64,000 nt of DNA from Candidatus Poribacteria bacterium (GCA_028820845.1 JAPPII010000026.1:1-64000); one strand, 5' to 3'. Shown: positions 52,247 through 60,824, numbered from the stretch's first letter. The notes: generated by a model from the sequence alone, not told the origin. Numbers and translations are program-made.

Positions 52247-53023
52247 GTGAACATTGTATCAATTGACCCAGATAAACGAAGTTTACTTATTCCGCTCTTT
52301 GCCAATTATCTTCCGCAGTGCATCTTTGTCAACAGCGTTCTTGAAGGGCATAGTGGTATTGCGCTTGCGGATTCAAAAACAAATCCACGGGTTGCCCAGT
52401 TAACGCATCCCGGTTGGGCGATACTCGGCGGCGATGTGACACATCCGATAGCGCAAAAATTGGTCCAACAATTATCAGAAATGTGGGTTATTCCTACCTC
52501 AGAGGTATGGCGTGAGTTGATATTTCAAGTCCATGGTCATCATCTCAAACAAATGCAAGGCATTACATTTTCTTCGGAATCACTCAATCTCAGACATCTG
52601 CAGAACCTCCAAAAACGAATCCTTCTTGATTACCACATTGAACAAGTTGACATCCCCTTGGCGACCCGACTGAAAAATGAAGGGCTTTCCAGTTTCCCAG
52701 GTTTCAGTTCATCGGCTGATTTTGCTGAACGGGGAATCGGCTTCTGTGCAACAATCGAGGGGCGCATTGTTAGTCACGCTGTCTCATTGATGCAATGTCG
52801 CGAAGGGATTCATATTGGGATTGAAACGCATCCTGACTTTCGCAACAAGGGATTCGCGACGGCTGTCGGTGCTACATTGCTTGTACACTGCTTGGAGCAA
52901 GGCATTTATCCGCATTGGTCTGCCAGTTGTGAGAATGCCCCTTCTATTCATTTGGCTGAGAAACTCGGATACGTCCGCGATGAGGCGTATGAGGCACTCG
53001 GTGTGCCTATAAAAACTTCGTAA
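52247..53023 (+). CDS. GNAT-family N-acetyltransferase (ZmaR-like)
   Basis: The start is the GTG at 52247 after GGAAGGTAAGTCA, giving 258 residues. The N-terminal half (ALADSKTNPRVAQLTHPGW and VWRELIFQVHGHHLKQMQGI) and the C-terminal GNAT core (GIETHPDFRNKGFATAVGAT, then SCENAPSIHLAEKLGYVRDE) match the two-part GNAT family that includes the zwittermicin-resistance acetyltransferase ZmaR. Whether it gives resistance is not shown. It lies 32 bases behind the ankyrin gene. Confidence 0.8.
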   Translation: MNIVSIDPDKRSLLIPLFANYLPQCIFVNSVLEGHSGIALADSKTNPRVAQLTHPGWAILGGDVTHPIAQKLVQQLSEMWVIPTSEVWRELIFQVHGHHLKQMQGITFSSESLNLRHLQNLQKRILLDYHIEQVDIPLATRLKNEGLSSFPGFSSSADFAERGIGFCATIEGRIVSHAVSLMQCREGIHIGIETHPDFRNKGFATAVGATLLVHCLEQGIYPHWSASCENAPSIHLAEKLGYVRDEAYEALGVPIKTS

Positions 53024-53081
53024 TTTTTGTGTCTCAAATACGTCCGAAAGCAGTATAATTTAGATAAAACAAAAATACTTT

Positions 53082-53150
53082 TACCACGAACACCTGGCGG
53101 ATTATGCCGAGTTGAAGGCAAAAGGCCTCATGTCAAGGGGAGAACTCTAA
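53082..53150 (+). pseudogene. Possible short gene remnant
   Basis: A 22-codon open stretch ending TAA reads YHEHLADYAELKAKGLMSRG, which looks like the C-terminal end of a protein, but an in-frame stop lies seven codons upstream and no start codon or Shine-Dalgarno is seen. It lies in the 206-base gap before the HAD gene. It may equally be chance. Confidence 0.2.
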
Positions 53151-53229
53151 TGCTATCTGTGTCCATCAAGATGTCTGTCTCGCAATTTCAGATACCAGCA
53201 TCAATAATCACTAACATAGGAATTTAGAA

Positions 53230-53922
53230 TTGGTTAGATATAAGGTAATCATCTTCGATTTATTTGAAACGCTCGTCTCAGAATTCGACGCGGGTCACCC
53301 TTCAATCATTGAAGTCGCGCAGACCTTACAGTTGCCTGTAGAGGACTTTCAGCAAGAATATGTGAAGCATCGACCGGCACGAACTACGGGACAATTAGAC
53401 TATGCAACGTCTCTCCGTTATATCGTTGGGAAGCTTGATGGAAAATCTCCTGAAAGTACGATTAAGACACTCGCTGAACGCCGCCAATCTGCTTTTACCG
53501 CACATCTGCGTTGTATAGAGCCCGAAATCCTTGATATGCTCAATGAAATTACCACTTCAGATATTAGGATCGGTCTCATCAGTAATACCGATGGTTCTGA
53601 AGTCTTAGATTGGCAAAGTAGTCCTTTGTCCGGCTTCTTTGAGGTGACCATATTTTCCCATGCGGTCAGGATGGTCAAGCCTGACCCTCGCATCTATCAA
53701 CATGCATGTAAAAATTTGGACGTTGCGCCTTCAGACTGCGTATTCATAGGGGACGGCAATAGCGACGAACTTCGAGGCGCAGCCCAAGTTGGGATGTCCC
53801 CATTTTGTGCCGCGTGGTTCCTCCGTCAGCATACAGACTTGCTCGGAGAGGATATTGTGATCCAGCGAGCGGCAGGCTATCCAGTATTGACCCATCCATC
53901 AGAGTTGGCGGATCGGGTGTGA
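53230..53922 (+). CDS. HAD-superfamily hydrolase
   Basis: A 230-residue protein with a TTG start behind TAGGAATTTAGAA. HAD motifs in order: I VIIFDLFETLVSE (nucleophile Asp at about 9), II GLISNTDGSE, III Lys in MVKPDPRIYQ, IV FIGDGNSDELRGAAQVG. The fold is that of phosphoglycolate phosphatase-like small HADs; a phosphatase or phosphonatase activity is likely, the substrate unknown. The Phe in DLFETL instead of the more common DxDGT is seen in several HAD groups. Confidence 0.8.
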   Translation: MVRYKVIIFDLFETLVSEFDAGHPSIIEVAQTLQLPVEDFQQEYVKHRPARTTGQLDYATSLRYIVGKLDGKSPESTIKTLAERRQSAFTAHLRCIEPEILDMLNEITTSDIRIGLISNTDGSEVLDWQSSPLSGFFEVTIFSHAVRMVKPDPRIYQHACKNLDVAPSDCVFIGDGNSDELRGAAQVGMSPFCAAWFLRQHTDLLGEDIVIQRAAGYPVLTHPSELADRV

Positions 53923-54098
53923 GGCATTTGTGTCGCCTGTTAATAATGTTGTTTGCGTCAGTTTTTTCTCTCTTCCCACAATCCTTTCTTTTTCTGAAAA
54001 ATTATGCAACCATTTTCCGCCAACGCGCGCCATATATAATGCAAGTTGGTTCGTTGGGTTTCTGTCTAAAGATATAGAAACACGAACGGAGGTAATAT

Positions 54099-54470
54099 AT
54101 GAGAAGCAAACCTTACACGATGCTGATGCCAATTTTGAAAGTGAAAGACTTGGATGCTGAAGTAGCATTTTATTTATCGTTGGGATTTGAACTCTCTTAC
54201 GATGATGAAGACTTCAAGGCAATACAGTATGGGGATGATATTGAGTTTGGGCTTGGTCGCAAAAGCGATGTCAACGTTGAAGTCGTCTCTCAACACTTTA
54301 CTTGGCAGATTGCCGTAAACAGTGTCCAAGAAATTTTAGATATTTGTGGTGAGAAAAATCTTGAGATAGTGCAAGGTCTAAAAAAGTACACCTACGATTT
54401 TGGTGATGTCTGTACAATTATAGTGAGGTCCCCTAATGGATATAATGTTGTTTTTGAGGGTGACTTGTAA
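54099..54470 (+). CDS. VOC-superfamily (glyoxalase-like) protein
   Basis: A 123-residue single-domain protein with ACGGAGGTAATAT before the ATG. The opening LMPILKVKDLDAEVAFYLSL and the end IIVRSPNGYNVVFEG are the standard VOC beta-alpha-beta arms; it should dimerise to form the metal or ligand site. The metal-ligand pattern is incomplete, as in bleomycin-resistance-type binding proteins. The function is unknown. Confidence 0.75.
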   Translation: MRSKPYTMLMPILKVKDLDAEVAFYLSLGFELSYDDEDFKAIQYGDDIEFGLGRKSDVNVEVVSQHFTWQIAVNSVQEILDICGEKNLEIVQGLKKYTYDFGDVCTIIVRSPNGYNVVFEGDL

Positions 54471-54521
54471 TAGATAGTCGTTTTTGGACAACGCACGCAA
54501 TTATGGTGGGATATAGCTGTC

Positions 54522-55325
54522 ATGGAAAAAGAAAATGAAGTTGAAACTGGCGAATGGAATCGACTTGTGAAAGATGCTTACAACTCACTGGAATTTTTGG
54601 TCACGATGCATTACCTTCGGGAATACCTTCCTGAAACAGGTAAGGTTTTAGATGCTGGTGGCGGACCAGGGCGTTACGCGCTCGAACTTTGTCGGGCAGG
54701 TTATGATGTTGTGCTTTTGGATATTGACCCAACATACACGGCTTTTGCTGAAGAAAAAATCAAGTCGGAACCGGAATCCGTTGCAAACCGATGGGTCGCG
54801 TCGGTCGTTGGAGATATACGCGACCTTTCACGTTTTAACACGAATGACTTTGACGCAGTGCTATGTCTCGGCGGTCCGTTAACATATATCAGTGATGAAA
54901 CCGAGCGAACCCAAGCAACTTCTGAATTGGTTCGGGTCGCCAAACCTGGTGGGATTGTCTGCATCGCCGTTGTGGGATACCTCGCAATGTTGCGGACGGT
55001 TCTCAGTCGAGTCAGTGAGGAACTGATAACGCCCCGGTACTGGGAGTTAATACGGGAAGGAAGAGGAAATAATATTGTTGGCGATACGCTGTGGCATTTT
55101 TTTCGGGCTTCTGAACTTCAACAACTCGCTGAATCGTGTGGATTGACGACACTGGAGATGGTGGGCTGTGAGGGACTTTCAACGGGGTTACCCGAAGCTA
55201 CCAACGCGGTGGCGGAGGATCCAACAAAGTGGGAACGTTGGGTCGAGTTAGTCTTGGAAACAGCGACGGAGCCCGCTATCGTGGATATGGCTGCGCACAT
55301 TTTGTACATTGGACGGGTTGACTAA
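54522..55325 (+). CDS. Class I SAM-dependent methyltransferase
   Basis: A 267-residue protein. Motif I KVLDAGGGPGRYALELCRAG (about residue 39), then VVLLDIDPTYTAFAEEKI, and motif IV FDAVLCLGGPLTYISDETER are intact. The C-terminal lid (ELITPRYWELIREGRGNNIV) is of the same type as in the 14449 gene, and the two share the G-G-G-G-x-G and C/L-L-G-P-L patterns. It lies 51 bases after the VOC gene. The acceptor is unknown. Confidence 0.85.
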   Translation: MEKENEVETGEWNRLVKDAYNSLEFLVTMHYLREYLPETGKVLDAGGGPGRYALELCRAGYDVVLLDIDPTYTAFAEEKIKSEPESVANRWVASVVGDIRDLSRFNTNDFDAVLCLGGPLTYISDETERTQATSELVRVAKPGGIVCIAVVGYLAMLRTVLSRVSEELITPRYWELIREGRGNNIVGDTLWHFFRASELQQLAESCGLTTLEMVGCEGLSTGLPEATNAVAEDPTKWERWVELVLETATEPAIVDMAAHILYIGRVD

Positions 55326-55532
55326 TTTCATTCACTTTGTTGCAAAATTTTGAGAATCGTTAATTATTCTGAGAGGTATGGAAATTAGAAGTCAGCTGCC
55401 AACCATCGGTTTCCATCAGAACTTGGATTTGTAGGATTGGAGGGTGGGAAGATAGAGAATTGGAAGAAGATAGGGATGAAAGGTGGAATCACTAATTGCC
55501 TGAATCAGGATTTGTGGGATTTTCTGTAGATT

Positions 55533-56198
55533 TTATATCTGATCTCGTAGCGTATGCATGTTAAGTTCGTTCATGAGTTGTCGGGCAACGGCATCGCTGG
55601 CTTTCATACTGGCATCTGCCATTTCCGTTGGGGGTTTCAAAGGAATTTCCACTGGTATAAGATTCGATGGGTCTTGCGCAAAGCGATTAAGAGCCGGACG
55701 TTTTATTTGTAAATTATCTGCAACCCGATTAAGATCGTCTGCTTGTGCCATCGCTGGGTCACCATAGACAATTCCCACATTGGATAAAACGAACAGAGTG
55801 GCGGTCTCCCCATCAGTTCTGCTGTCTCCTCTTGTGTTGACGAGAATAACGCTCCCACCTTTTGTAAAAGAACTTTTGAGAGAAAACATCTGTCCACTGG
55901 GAAGTCTCAAATCTCCACCTTGTGCTTCTGACCCGCAGCCTTCAATTTCTATCCCAGTAGAGCGCATCAACGCTAAAGTAAAGACCTCAATAACACCGCC
56001 CACGGTAAACCTATTTTCATAGATCGCCGTGTTATATCTTTCAACAAGGTGCTTGACTCCTGTCTCGTACTCCTCCTTTGCCTCACTACTCAGATTTTCC
56101 TTCAAGTGTTTGAAGCAGTTCCTTTCCATCTCAAAGTTCATCGTTTCTCCGCTTGTTTCGGTCTCCCGGAACAAAAACATTTGCCCGTTTTGTGCCAC
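55533..56198 (-). CDS. Probable type II restriction endonuclease
   Basis: A 221-residue protein from a GTG at 56198 after AAGGGGTAGAACA; an ATG at 56141 with GCGGAGAAACG is an alternative start that would remove 19 residues. It lies 17 bases after the methyltransferase gene in the same orientation. A PD-(D/E)XK-like core is likely: E71 in GGVIEVFTLAL, D96 in QGGDLRLPSG and S106-L107-K108 in MFSLKSSF, where the usual acidic residue before the Lys is Ser. Position beside the methyltransferase is the main support. The recognition sequence cannot be read. Confidence 0.65.
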   Translation of the reverse strand: MAQNGQMFLFRETETSGETMNFEMERNCFKHLKENLSSEAKEEYETGVKHLVERYNTAIYENRFTVGGVIEVFTLALMRSTGIEIEGCGSEAQGGDLRLPSGQMFSLKSSFTKGGSVILVNTRGDSRTDGETATLFVLSNVGIVYGDPAMAQADDLNRVADNLQIKRPALNRFAQDPSNLIPVEIPLKPPTEMADASMKASDAVARQLMNELNMHTLRDQI

Positions 56199-56215
56199 TG
56201 TTCTACCCCTTGTAT

Positions 56216-57106
56216 TTACGAACCGAACATCACCAATTGATCTTCAGACCTCACTTCTTGTTTTTCTACCTTTGGTAGTAGATGATATTTCCGTCGCGGT
56301 TCTTCATACAGCCGTTGACACGTTAGTTCAATATATTTGGATTCGATCTCGTATCCGATACATTTGCGTTTGAACCTCAAGGCTCCCCGAGCGGTTTGTC
56401 CGCTTCCCAGAAATGGATCGAGTATCTCATCGCCTTCTTCAGAATAGAGTAGCACTAACCGTCGGACGAGTTCATCAGGGAATGGACACGGATGGTCGAT
56501 CGTTTTCGGTGGAACGGGTGCAATATGCCAAATCGAGTTGGCTATATCGCGTTTGAATACGTCGTCTATTGGGAGCGTAGGCTGTGAACCGTATCTGGGT
56601 TTATCGCCTTTACGGAATATGAGTATGTATTCGGTCATTATATTCGGGTAATAGTAACCGGGCTTTTGGTGCTGGATAAATGAACCGGCGCGTCTCACAC
56701 CACCGGTTACTTTGTTCCATATTATATCTTGGTGGAAGTGCCAGTCTGTGTCGTTCAACTGACTTGTTAAATCAAATGGTGCCGGATAGTGTTTACCTTT
56801 ATGAAGGATTGTCCCGATAACGATAGCACAAAACCCACCGTCAATTGTGACCCGATAGACTTCAGAGAATACTTTTTTGAGGGTCGTAAGCCAATCCTCA
56901 TAAGTTTTACCGAGTCCGTCATAGTTCCGTTCCCTATACCACGCTTCATTGTCACTGGTGTGGGTATCATAGTCAATGGCGTTCCAGTATGGAGGCGAGG
57001 TAATTGTCAAGGCGATAGAATTATCCTCACATTCCGGCATATTGAGACACGAGGCGTGATAAAAACGGTAATTTTCGTCTGTGATCGCTGGGCGATTTTC
57101 AGGCAT
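56216..57106 (-). CDS. DNA methyltransferase, beta-class N4-cytosine or N6-adenine type
   Basis: A 296-residue protein with AAGGAGTCCGT before the ATG. The catalytic motif IV TSPPYW (36-41) precedes the SAM-binding motif I DPFLGSGQT (230-238), the order of the beta class. TSPPYW is more typical of N4-cytosine enzymes. Residues 55-220 include the target-recognition region with the repeated basic and aromatic blocks IIWNKVTGGVRRAGSFIQ and YYYPNIMTEYILIFRKG. The final 60 residues are helical. With the gene after it, it forms a type II restriction-modification system. Confidence 0.85.
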   Translation of the reverse strand: MPENRPAITDENYRFYHASCLNMPECEDNSIALTITSPPYWNAIDYDTHTSDNEAWYRERNYDGLGKTYEDWLTTLKKVFSEVYRVTIDGGFCAIVIGTILHKGKHYPAPFDLTSQLNDTDWHFHQDIIWNKVTGGVRRAGSFIQHQKPGYYYPNIMTEYILIFRKGDKPRYGSQPTLPIDDVFKRDIANSIWHIAPVPPKTIDHPCPFPDELVRRLVLLYSEEGDEILDPFLGSGQTARGALRFKRKCIGYEIESKYIELTCQRLYEEPRRKYHLLPKVEKQEVRSEDQLVMFGS

Positions 57107-57554
57107 ACGGACTCCTTATCTTAGAAAGGTATGGAATTCATCAAGGTTGAAGATTTTATCTCTGTGTCCCGATTTACTTGCCGTTGCCTTGATTTCCGAA
57201 AAAAGTAGGATTTATTGGTTATCAAATTTTCCAGCTCAGTCTATTTATCCGCTGCGAGGGTATGGCAAATATATCGTGTGGACGCTTTGCAGTGCCACCC
57301 AAACTGGCTTGAATAGTATAGCATATAGGTGGAAAGAAGGCAAGAAAAAATGTAAGTTTAGCAGGCACCCACAACAAATCATTGGTAGTGTTATATAGTT
57401 GGAACTATGGTAAAATATACACCAGAGGATAGGCGAGGCGTTTTTGATAGAGGGTTCTCCCAGGAAATCCTACCAGCGGTGAGAAATCTCTTTCTGATCC
57501 GCCACTCACTGAAGTGTCTATTTGTTTTCATAATTCACCAGAAAAAGAAAATTT
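57107..57554. other. Intergenic stretch between the divergent R-M and methyltransferase genes
   Basis: No gene is supported. The only notable item is TTTTCATAATTCACCA at 57525-57540, which is identical to 51357-51372; both lie 15-30 bases before a start codon (57555 and 51402). Confidence 0.45.
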
Positions 57555-58310
57555 ATGTCGAACACTGCACTCAAAACTACTTTCAATACCGCCGCAACGC
57601 TCTATGAAGAGGTCCGTCCGGGATACCCTGAAGAACTCATCCAAGATGTCATAGGCCTTTCTGGTCTCAGAAGCCACAGTAGAATCCTTGAAATCGGCTG
57701 CGGCACAGGAAAAGCGACCCGCTCTTTTGCAGAACGCGGATATGAACTGGTCTGTCTGGACATCGGTGCCGACCTAATCGCTGTTGCGAGTGAAAGATTG
57801 AAGGCGTTTCCAAATGTTTCGTTTGTGAGAGAAGCGTTTGAGGCGTGGGAACCGGAAGGCAAATTCGATTTAATCATTTCTGCTACTGCCTTTCATTGGG
57901 TGGATCCAAAAGTAAGATACCTGAAGGTGTCCGAGGTTCTCGGATCAGGCGGTTTCCTTGCTGTTTTCTCGAATCAGCATGTCAGAAAGGATGAGGGATT
58001 CTTTGCGGAGAGCCAGCGTCTCTACGATAAATACTATGCTCCGCTGACCACGAGTCGCCCTACACACGCCACAAATTTCCCCGGCATGGAAGTTTTTCAG
58101 ACTCCAATTAAGCGCGCCTATCCATGGACACAAACGTATTCATCTGAACAATACATCAAACTCTTGGGTACTTATTCAGGACACATCGCCTTGTCTGACA
58201 AAAATAGGGGTCTTCTATTTGACGGAATTGTTAATCTCATTGAGACGAAATACAACGGTCGGGTAACCAAACACTACCAAGCCGTTCTTGACCTTCGGGA
58301 GACAAAATGA
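57555..58310 (+). CDS. Class I SAM-dependent methyltransferase
   Basis: A 251-residue protein opening TTFNTAATLYEEVRPGYPEE, characteristic of a common methyltransferase family. Motif I RILEIGCGTGKATRSFAERG (about residue 40), LVCLDIGADLIAVASERL, and motif IV FDLIISATAFHWVDPKVRYL are intact. AAAGAAAAT precedes the ATG, so the initiation site is modest. Its stop overlaps the start of the enolase-superfamily gene by four bases, hence translational coupling. Confidence 0.85.
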   Translation: MSNTALKTTFNTAATLYEEVRPGYPEELIQDVIGLSGLRSHSRILEIGCGTGKATRSFAERGYELVCLDIGADLIAVASERLKAFPNVSFVREAFEAWEPEGKFDLIISATAFHWVDPKVRYLKVSEVLGSGGFLAVFSNQHVRKDEGFFAESQRLYDKYYAPLTTSRPTHATNFPGMEVFQTPIKRAYPWTQTYSSEQYIKLLGTYSGHIALSDKNRGLLFDGIVNLIETKYNGRVTKHYQAVLDLRETK

Positions 58311-59383
58311 AAATCACAAAAATTGAGAGTTTTCAGATTGAAACACCACGTTACTACGGGCACATATCAGGGCATGTTATCGTCAAAGTCCATGTAGACG
58401 ATGGTCCCGTCGGATTGGGGGAAGCCTCCGACAGTAGAGCCGAGGATTTAGGTTCAGTCGCTAAACGCTACAACGATTTACTCGTCGGACGGGACGCCAC
58501 CCGTATCACGGAAATCAACGAGTTCCTACGTGCACAAAATTTCGATAGCACGGTTAGCAATCTACACCTCGCTTCCGCCATTGATCTCGCCCTTTATGAC
58601 CTGAACGGCAAGGTCCAAGGTGTACCCGTTTATCAAATGCTCGGCGGTAAGATGCGCGATAGTGTCTATTGTTGCTACCCAATCTTCGGGTGGCAGGTGC
58701 GGGAAGACTTTGAAAAGACGGCGGGTTATCTGCAACGGTTGGTAGATCTCGGACACCATCTCTTTCGCTACTACGTATCGGGTGATAGTGCTTTGGATGA
58801 CCGGTTCCTGACGGAAATGAAGTCGAGGTTCGGTGAGAAAATTAAACTCAAACAGATTGATTTCTCCGGTCGCTTCAACGACTGGGAGACCGCTTTGCGT
58901 TATGCGGATGTACTTCGACATCATACCCCCTACCATTTTGAGCAACCCTCGCAGAGTCTGCGGGTATCTGCCGAGTTCACCAAACGCATGGATTTGCCTG
59001 TGAGCCGACACATTAGCAGTTTAGAGCACGGATATGCGGCAGCCGAACGCGGTGCTTGCACTGTTTTTAATGTGGCGTGTGTATCGGGAGGTCCCACGCA
59101 TATTCGTCGCCTGTTTGCCTTAGCAGAGGCGGCGGGACTCAGGTGCCTCATCGGCACCGATCAGGAATCGACACTCGGAACAGCGGCGCAAGTCCATGTC
59201 GGCGTTTCAATGCCCAACCTCTCTTTGCCGTGTGATCCGATGGGACCCGTGCTTTATACGGCATCACCGGCAAAAGAACGCATCCGAGCAGAAGCCAGCC
59301 ATCTCTATCCACCTGAAGGACCCGGACTCGGTGTCGAATTGGATAACGACAAACTGAAGGCGTTGACAGTTGCATCGGCGTAG
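58307..59383 (+). CDS. Enolase-superfamily (mandelate racemase/muconate lactonizing-like) protein with altered active site
   Basis: A 358-residue protein with the capping domain (HVIVKVHVDDGPVGLGEASD) and barrel of the superfamily. The metal site is partly kept: D185 in LKQIDFSGRF and E212 in YHFEQPSQ. The KxK catalytic pair at the end of strand two is replaced by R154-Y155-Y156 (HLFRYYVSGD), and the third metal ligand position reads LPVSRHISSLEHG (H235), with no acidic residue. A GTDQEST segment follows near 283. So the protein is either a divergent enzyme with another base or has lost activity. It is coupled to a methyltransferase gene by an ATGA overlap. Confidence 0.75.
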   Translation: MKITKIESFQIETPRYYGHISGHVIVKVHVDDGPVGLGEASDSRAEDLGSVAKRYNDLLVGRDATRITEINEFLRAQNFDSTVSNLHLASAIDLALYDLNGKVQGVPVYQMLGGKMRDSVYCCYPIFGWQVREDFEKTAGYLQRLVDLGHHLFRYYVSGDSALDDRFLTEMKSRFGEKIKLKQIDFSGRFNDWETALRYADVLRHHTPYHFEQPSQSLRVSAEFTKRMDLPVSRHISSLEHGYAAAERGACTVFNVACVSGGPTHIRRLFALAEAAGLRCLIGTDQESTLGTAAQVHVGVSMPNLSLPCDPMGPVLYTASPAKERIRAEASHLYPPEGPGLGVELDNDKLKALTVASA

Positions 59384-59401
59384 AATTTGGATTTAGGTCG
59401 G

Positions 59402-60460
59402 TCATTCCTTCGGGAGTTTGTGTTTTTCTCTCCACCGTGAATACTCATCTGTGAGTAACTTGGTAGCCCAGCTACCGTAGTAGGCGTAGCCCGTGCGGCG
59501 TTCCTGTCCGATCTCGGAGAACACGTAGCGGACCACCGAGTCGCGATCGAGAAAGATGGGACGGTTGCTGTCGATCTCGTAGAAACGCGCCCAGAGCGGC
59601 CCCGCGTTGGGATCCGCGACGACTCGCCTATCGTCCTGCCCCGCGGCATCAGTAAACTTCTCTAAGCGGATGCCGTGGATTGTGACCCTCCTGAACCATG
59701 CAACAGCCCCCTCGACAGCGGCGATAATCGCTGGTGTGGGTTCTTCGACTGACATCAGAAAGCGCACGACCCCGACGCTTTCAGCACCTGAGAGTGATGG
59801 CGGCTCATAGGAACGCGCCCACGCAGGTTCAAGCGTTTTCTCGTCATGCTGCGCACACCAAGCAGTGAGTTTACCCTCTTGTTTAATCTGCGTGCGTAGG
59901 ATGCAGTCGATGCCCTTGGTTACAGCAGCTTTCGCCTTCGTGCGATCCTCCATTTCCAAGAACCCATAGTCTGAAGATTCAGAGATGTCTCGGAGAAGTT
60001 CGAGAATTCGCGTCATAGCACTGTCATTGAACGTGATGTGGCGATGGTAGCCTTTGCTTAGGGGATAGAACTGAGGCCAGCCACCCGTCGGGTATTGCGC
60101 TTCAAGGATATGGGAAAGACCTTTGAGAAATGCCTCTCGGTAGCGCGGCTCGTTTGTCGCACGAAACGCACGCGCCAGGAACCGTAGTTCGCCGGTGGTA
60201 GCACTGTTGTCAAACGTTCCGTGTAGGTCGTCACTTTTGCCATCAAACGGCTCAGATGCCGTGTCTCGATTCTTGGGCCAACTGCCGTGCGGTGTCTGCC
60301 ACGTAAGGACATTGTCGGCAATGCGGCGGCCTTCCGCGCTTTGAAACCATTCGGTGGGCTGCTTCGCGTAGCGGGAAGGAACGGTTGCATCGGAAACTGA
60401 CAAAAGCAAAAGGCACAAAATACAGACGAGAGTGAGTTGTAATTTTATACGTAACTTCAT
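59402..60460 (-). CDS. Secreted pectate lyase, polysaccharide lyase family 10-like
   Basis: A 352-residue protein with a signal peptide (about 6-25). The family signatures are present in order: QTPHGSWPKNRDTAS, GTFDNSATTGELRFLARAF, TGGWPQFYPLSKGYHRHITF then NDSAM, LTAWCAQHDEKTLEPAWARS and YEPPSLSGAESVGVVRFL. PL10 enzymes cut polygalacturonate by beta-elimination with calcium and an Asp-rich loop; the ARSYEPPS segment holds the catalytic Arg. The export signal points to extracellular or periplasmic pectin use. It converges with the enolase-superfamily gene. Confidence 0.9.
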   Translation of the reverse strand: MKLRIKLQLTLVCILCLLLLSVSDATVPSRYAKQPTEWFQSAEGRRIADNVLTWQTPHGSWPKNRDTASEPFDGKSDDLHGTFDNSATTGELRFLARAFRATNEPRYREAFLKGLSHILEAQYPTGGWPQFYPLSKGYHRHITFNDSAMTRILELLRDISESSDYGFLEMEDRTKAKAAVTKGIDCILRTQIKQEGKLTAWCAQHDEKTLEPAWARSYEPPSLSGAESVGVVRFLMSVEEPTPAIIAAVEGAVAWFRRVTIHGIRLEKFTDAAGQDDRRVVADPNAGPLWARFYEIDSNRPIFLDRDSVVRYVFSEIGQERRTGYAYYGSWATKLLTDEYSRWREKHKLPKE

Positions 60461-60604
60461 GAAGGTATCCTTTCAGGTTTAAATTGAACTCGCGTTAATT
60501 TATTCTATTTCTATAACCTGAGTTTAACAATACTATTTTTACCAATTGATGTCAAGCAGAGGCATTCAATTGCAGGGTCATTCAGTTTTCCAAAATTTAC
60601 ATTC

Positions 60605-60659
60605 GGATGCCCCAACTTGTTGGGGAAAAGTGTGCCGCCCCGAATAAATTCGGGCATCC
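60605..60659. repeat. Nested hairpins with competing outer stem
   Basis: GGATGCCC (60605-60612) can pair with GGGCATCC (60652-60659). Inside are CCCCAAC/GTTGGGG (60610-60625) and CCCGAAT/ATTCGGG (60639-60654), which share bases with the outer stem, so two alternative folds are possible. The rest of 60461-60824 has no gene. Confidence 0.55.
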
Positions 60660-60720
60660 AGAAACGGGAAGGCTTCAGATATGTAAACTTAACCCTTAAA
60701 ACTAAATAGCTCTGATTCAA

Positions 60721-60749
60721 TTGACATCTATTCCTAAGTGTGATAGGTT
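60721..60749 (+). promoter_or_regulatory. Possible promoter of the monooxygenase-like gene
   Basis: TTGACA (60721-60726), a 17-base spacer, TAGGTT (60744-60749), about 75 bases before the ATG at 60825; the -35 is perfect, the -10 weak. Confidence 0.45.
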
Positions 60750-60824
60750 AATGCAAGCTCGGTACTATCACACCGAAATTGGAAAGAAATCGGACTTGAA
60801 AATCCTTTATAGGAGGAAAAGAAC

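Noticed and set aside
55326-55532. A short gene or terminator after the 54522 methyltransferase
   Set aside because: Only AGGATT-type low-complexity repeats (around 55425-55525) are visible; no ORF or stem with T-run.
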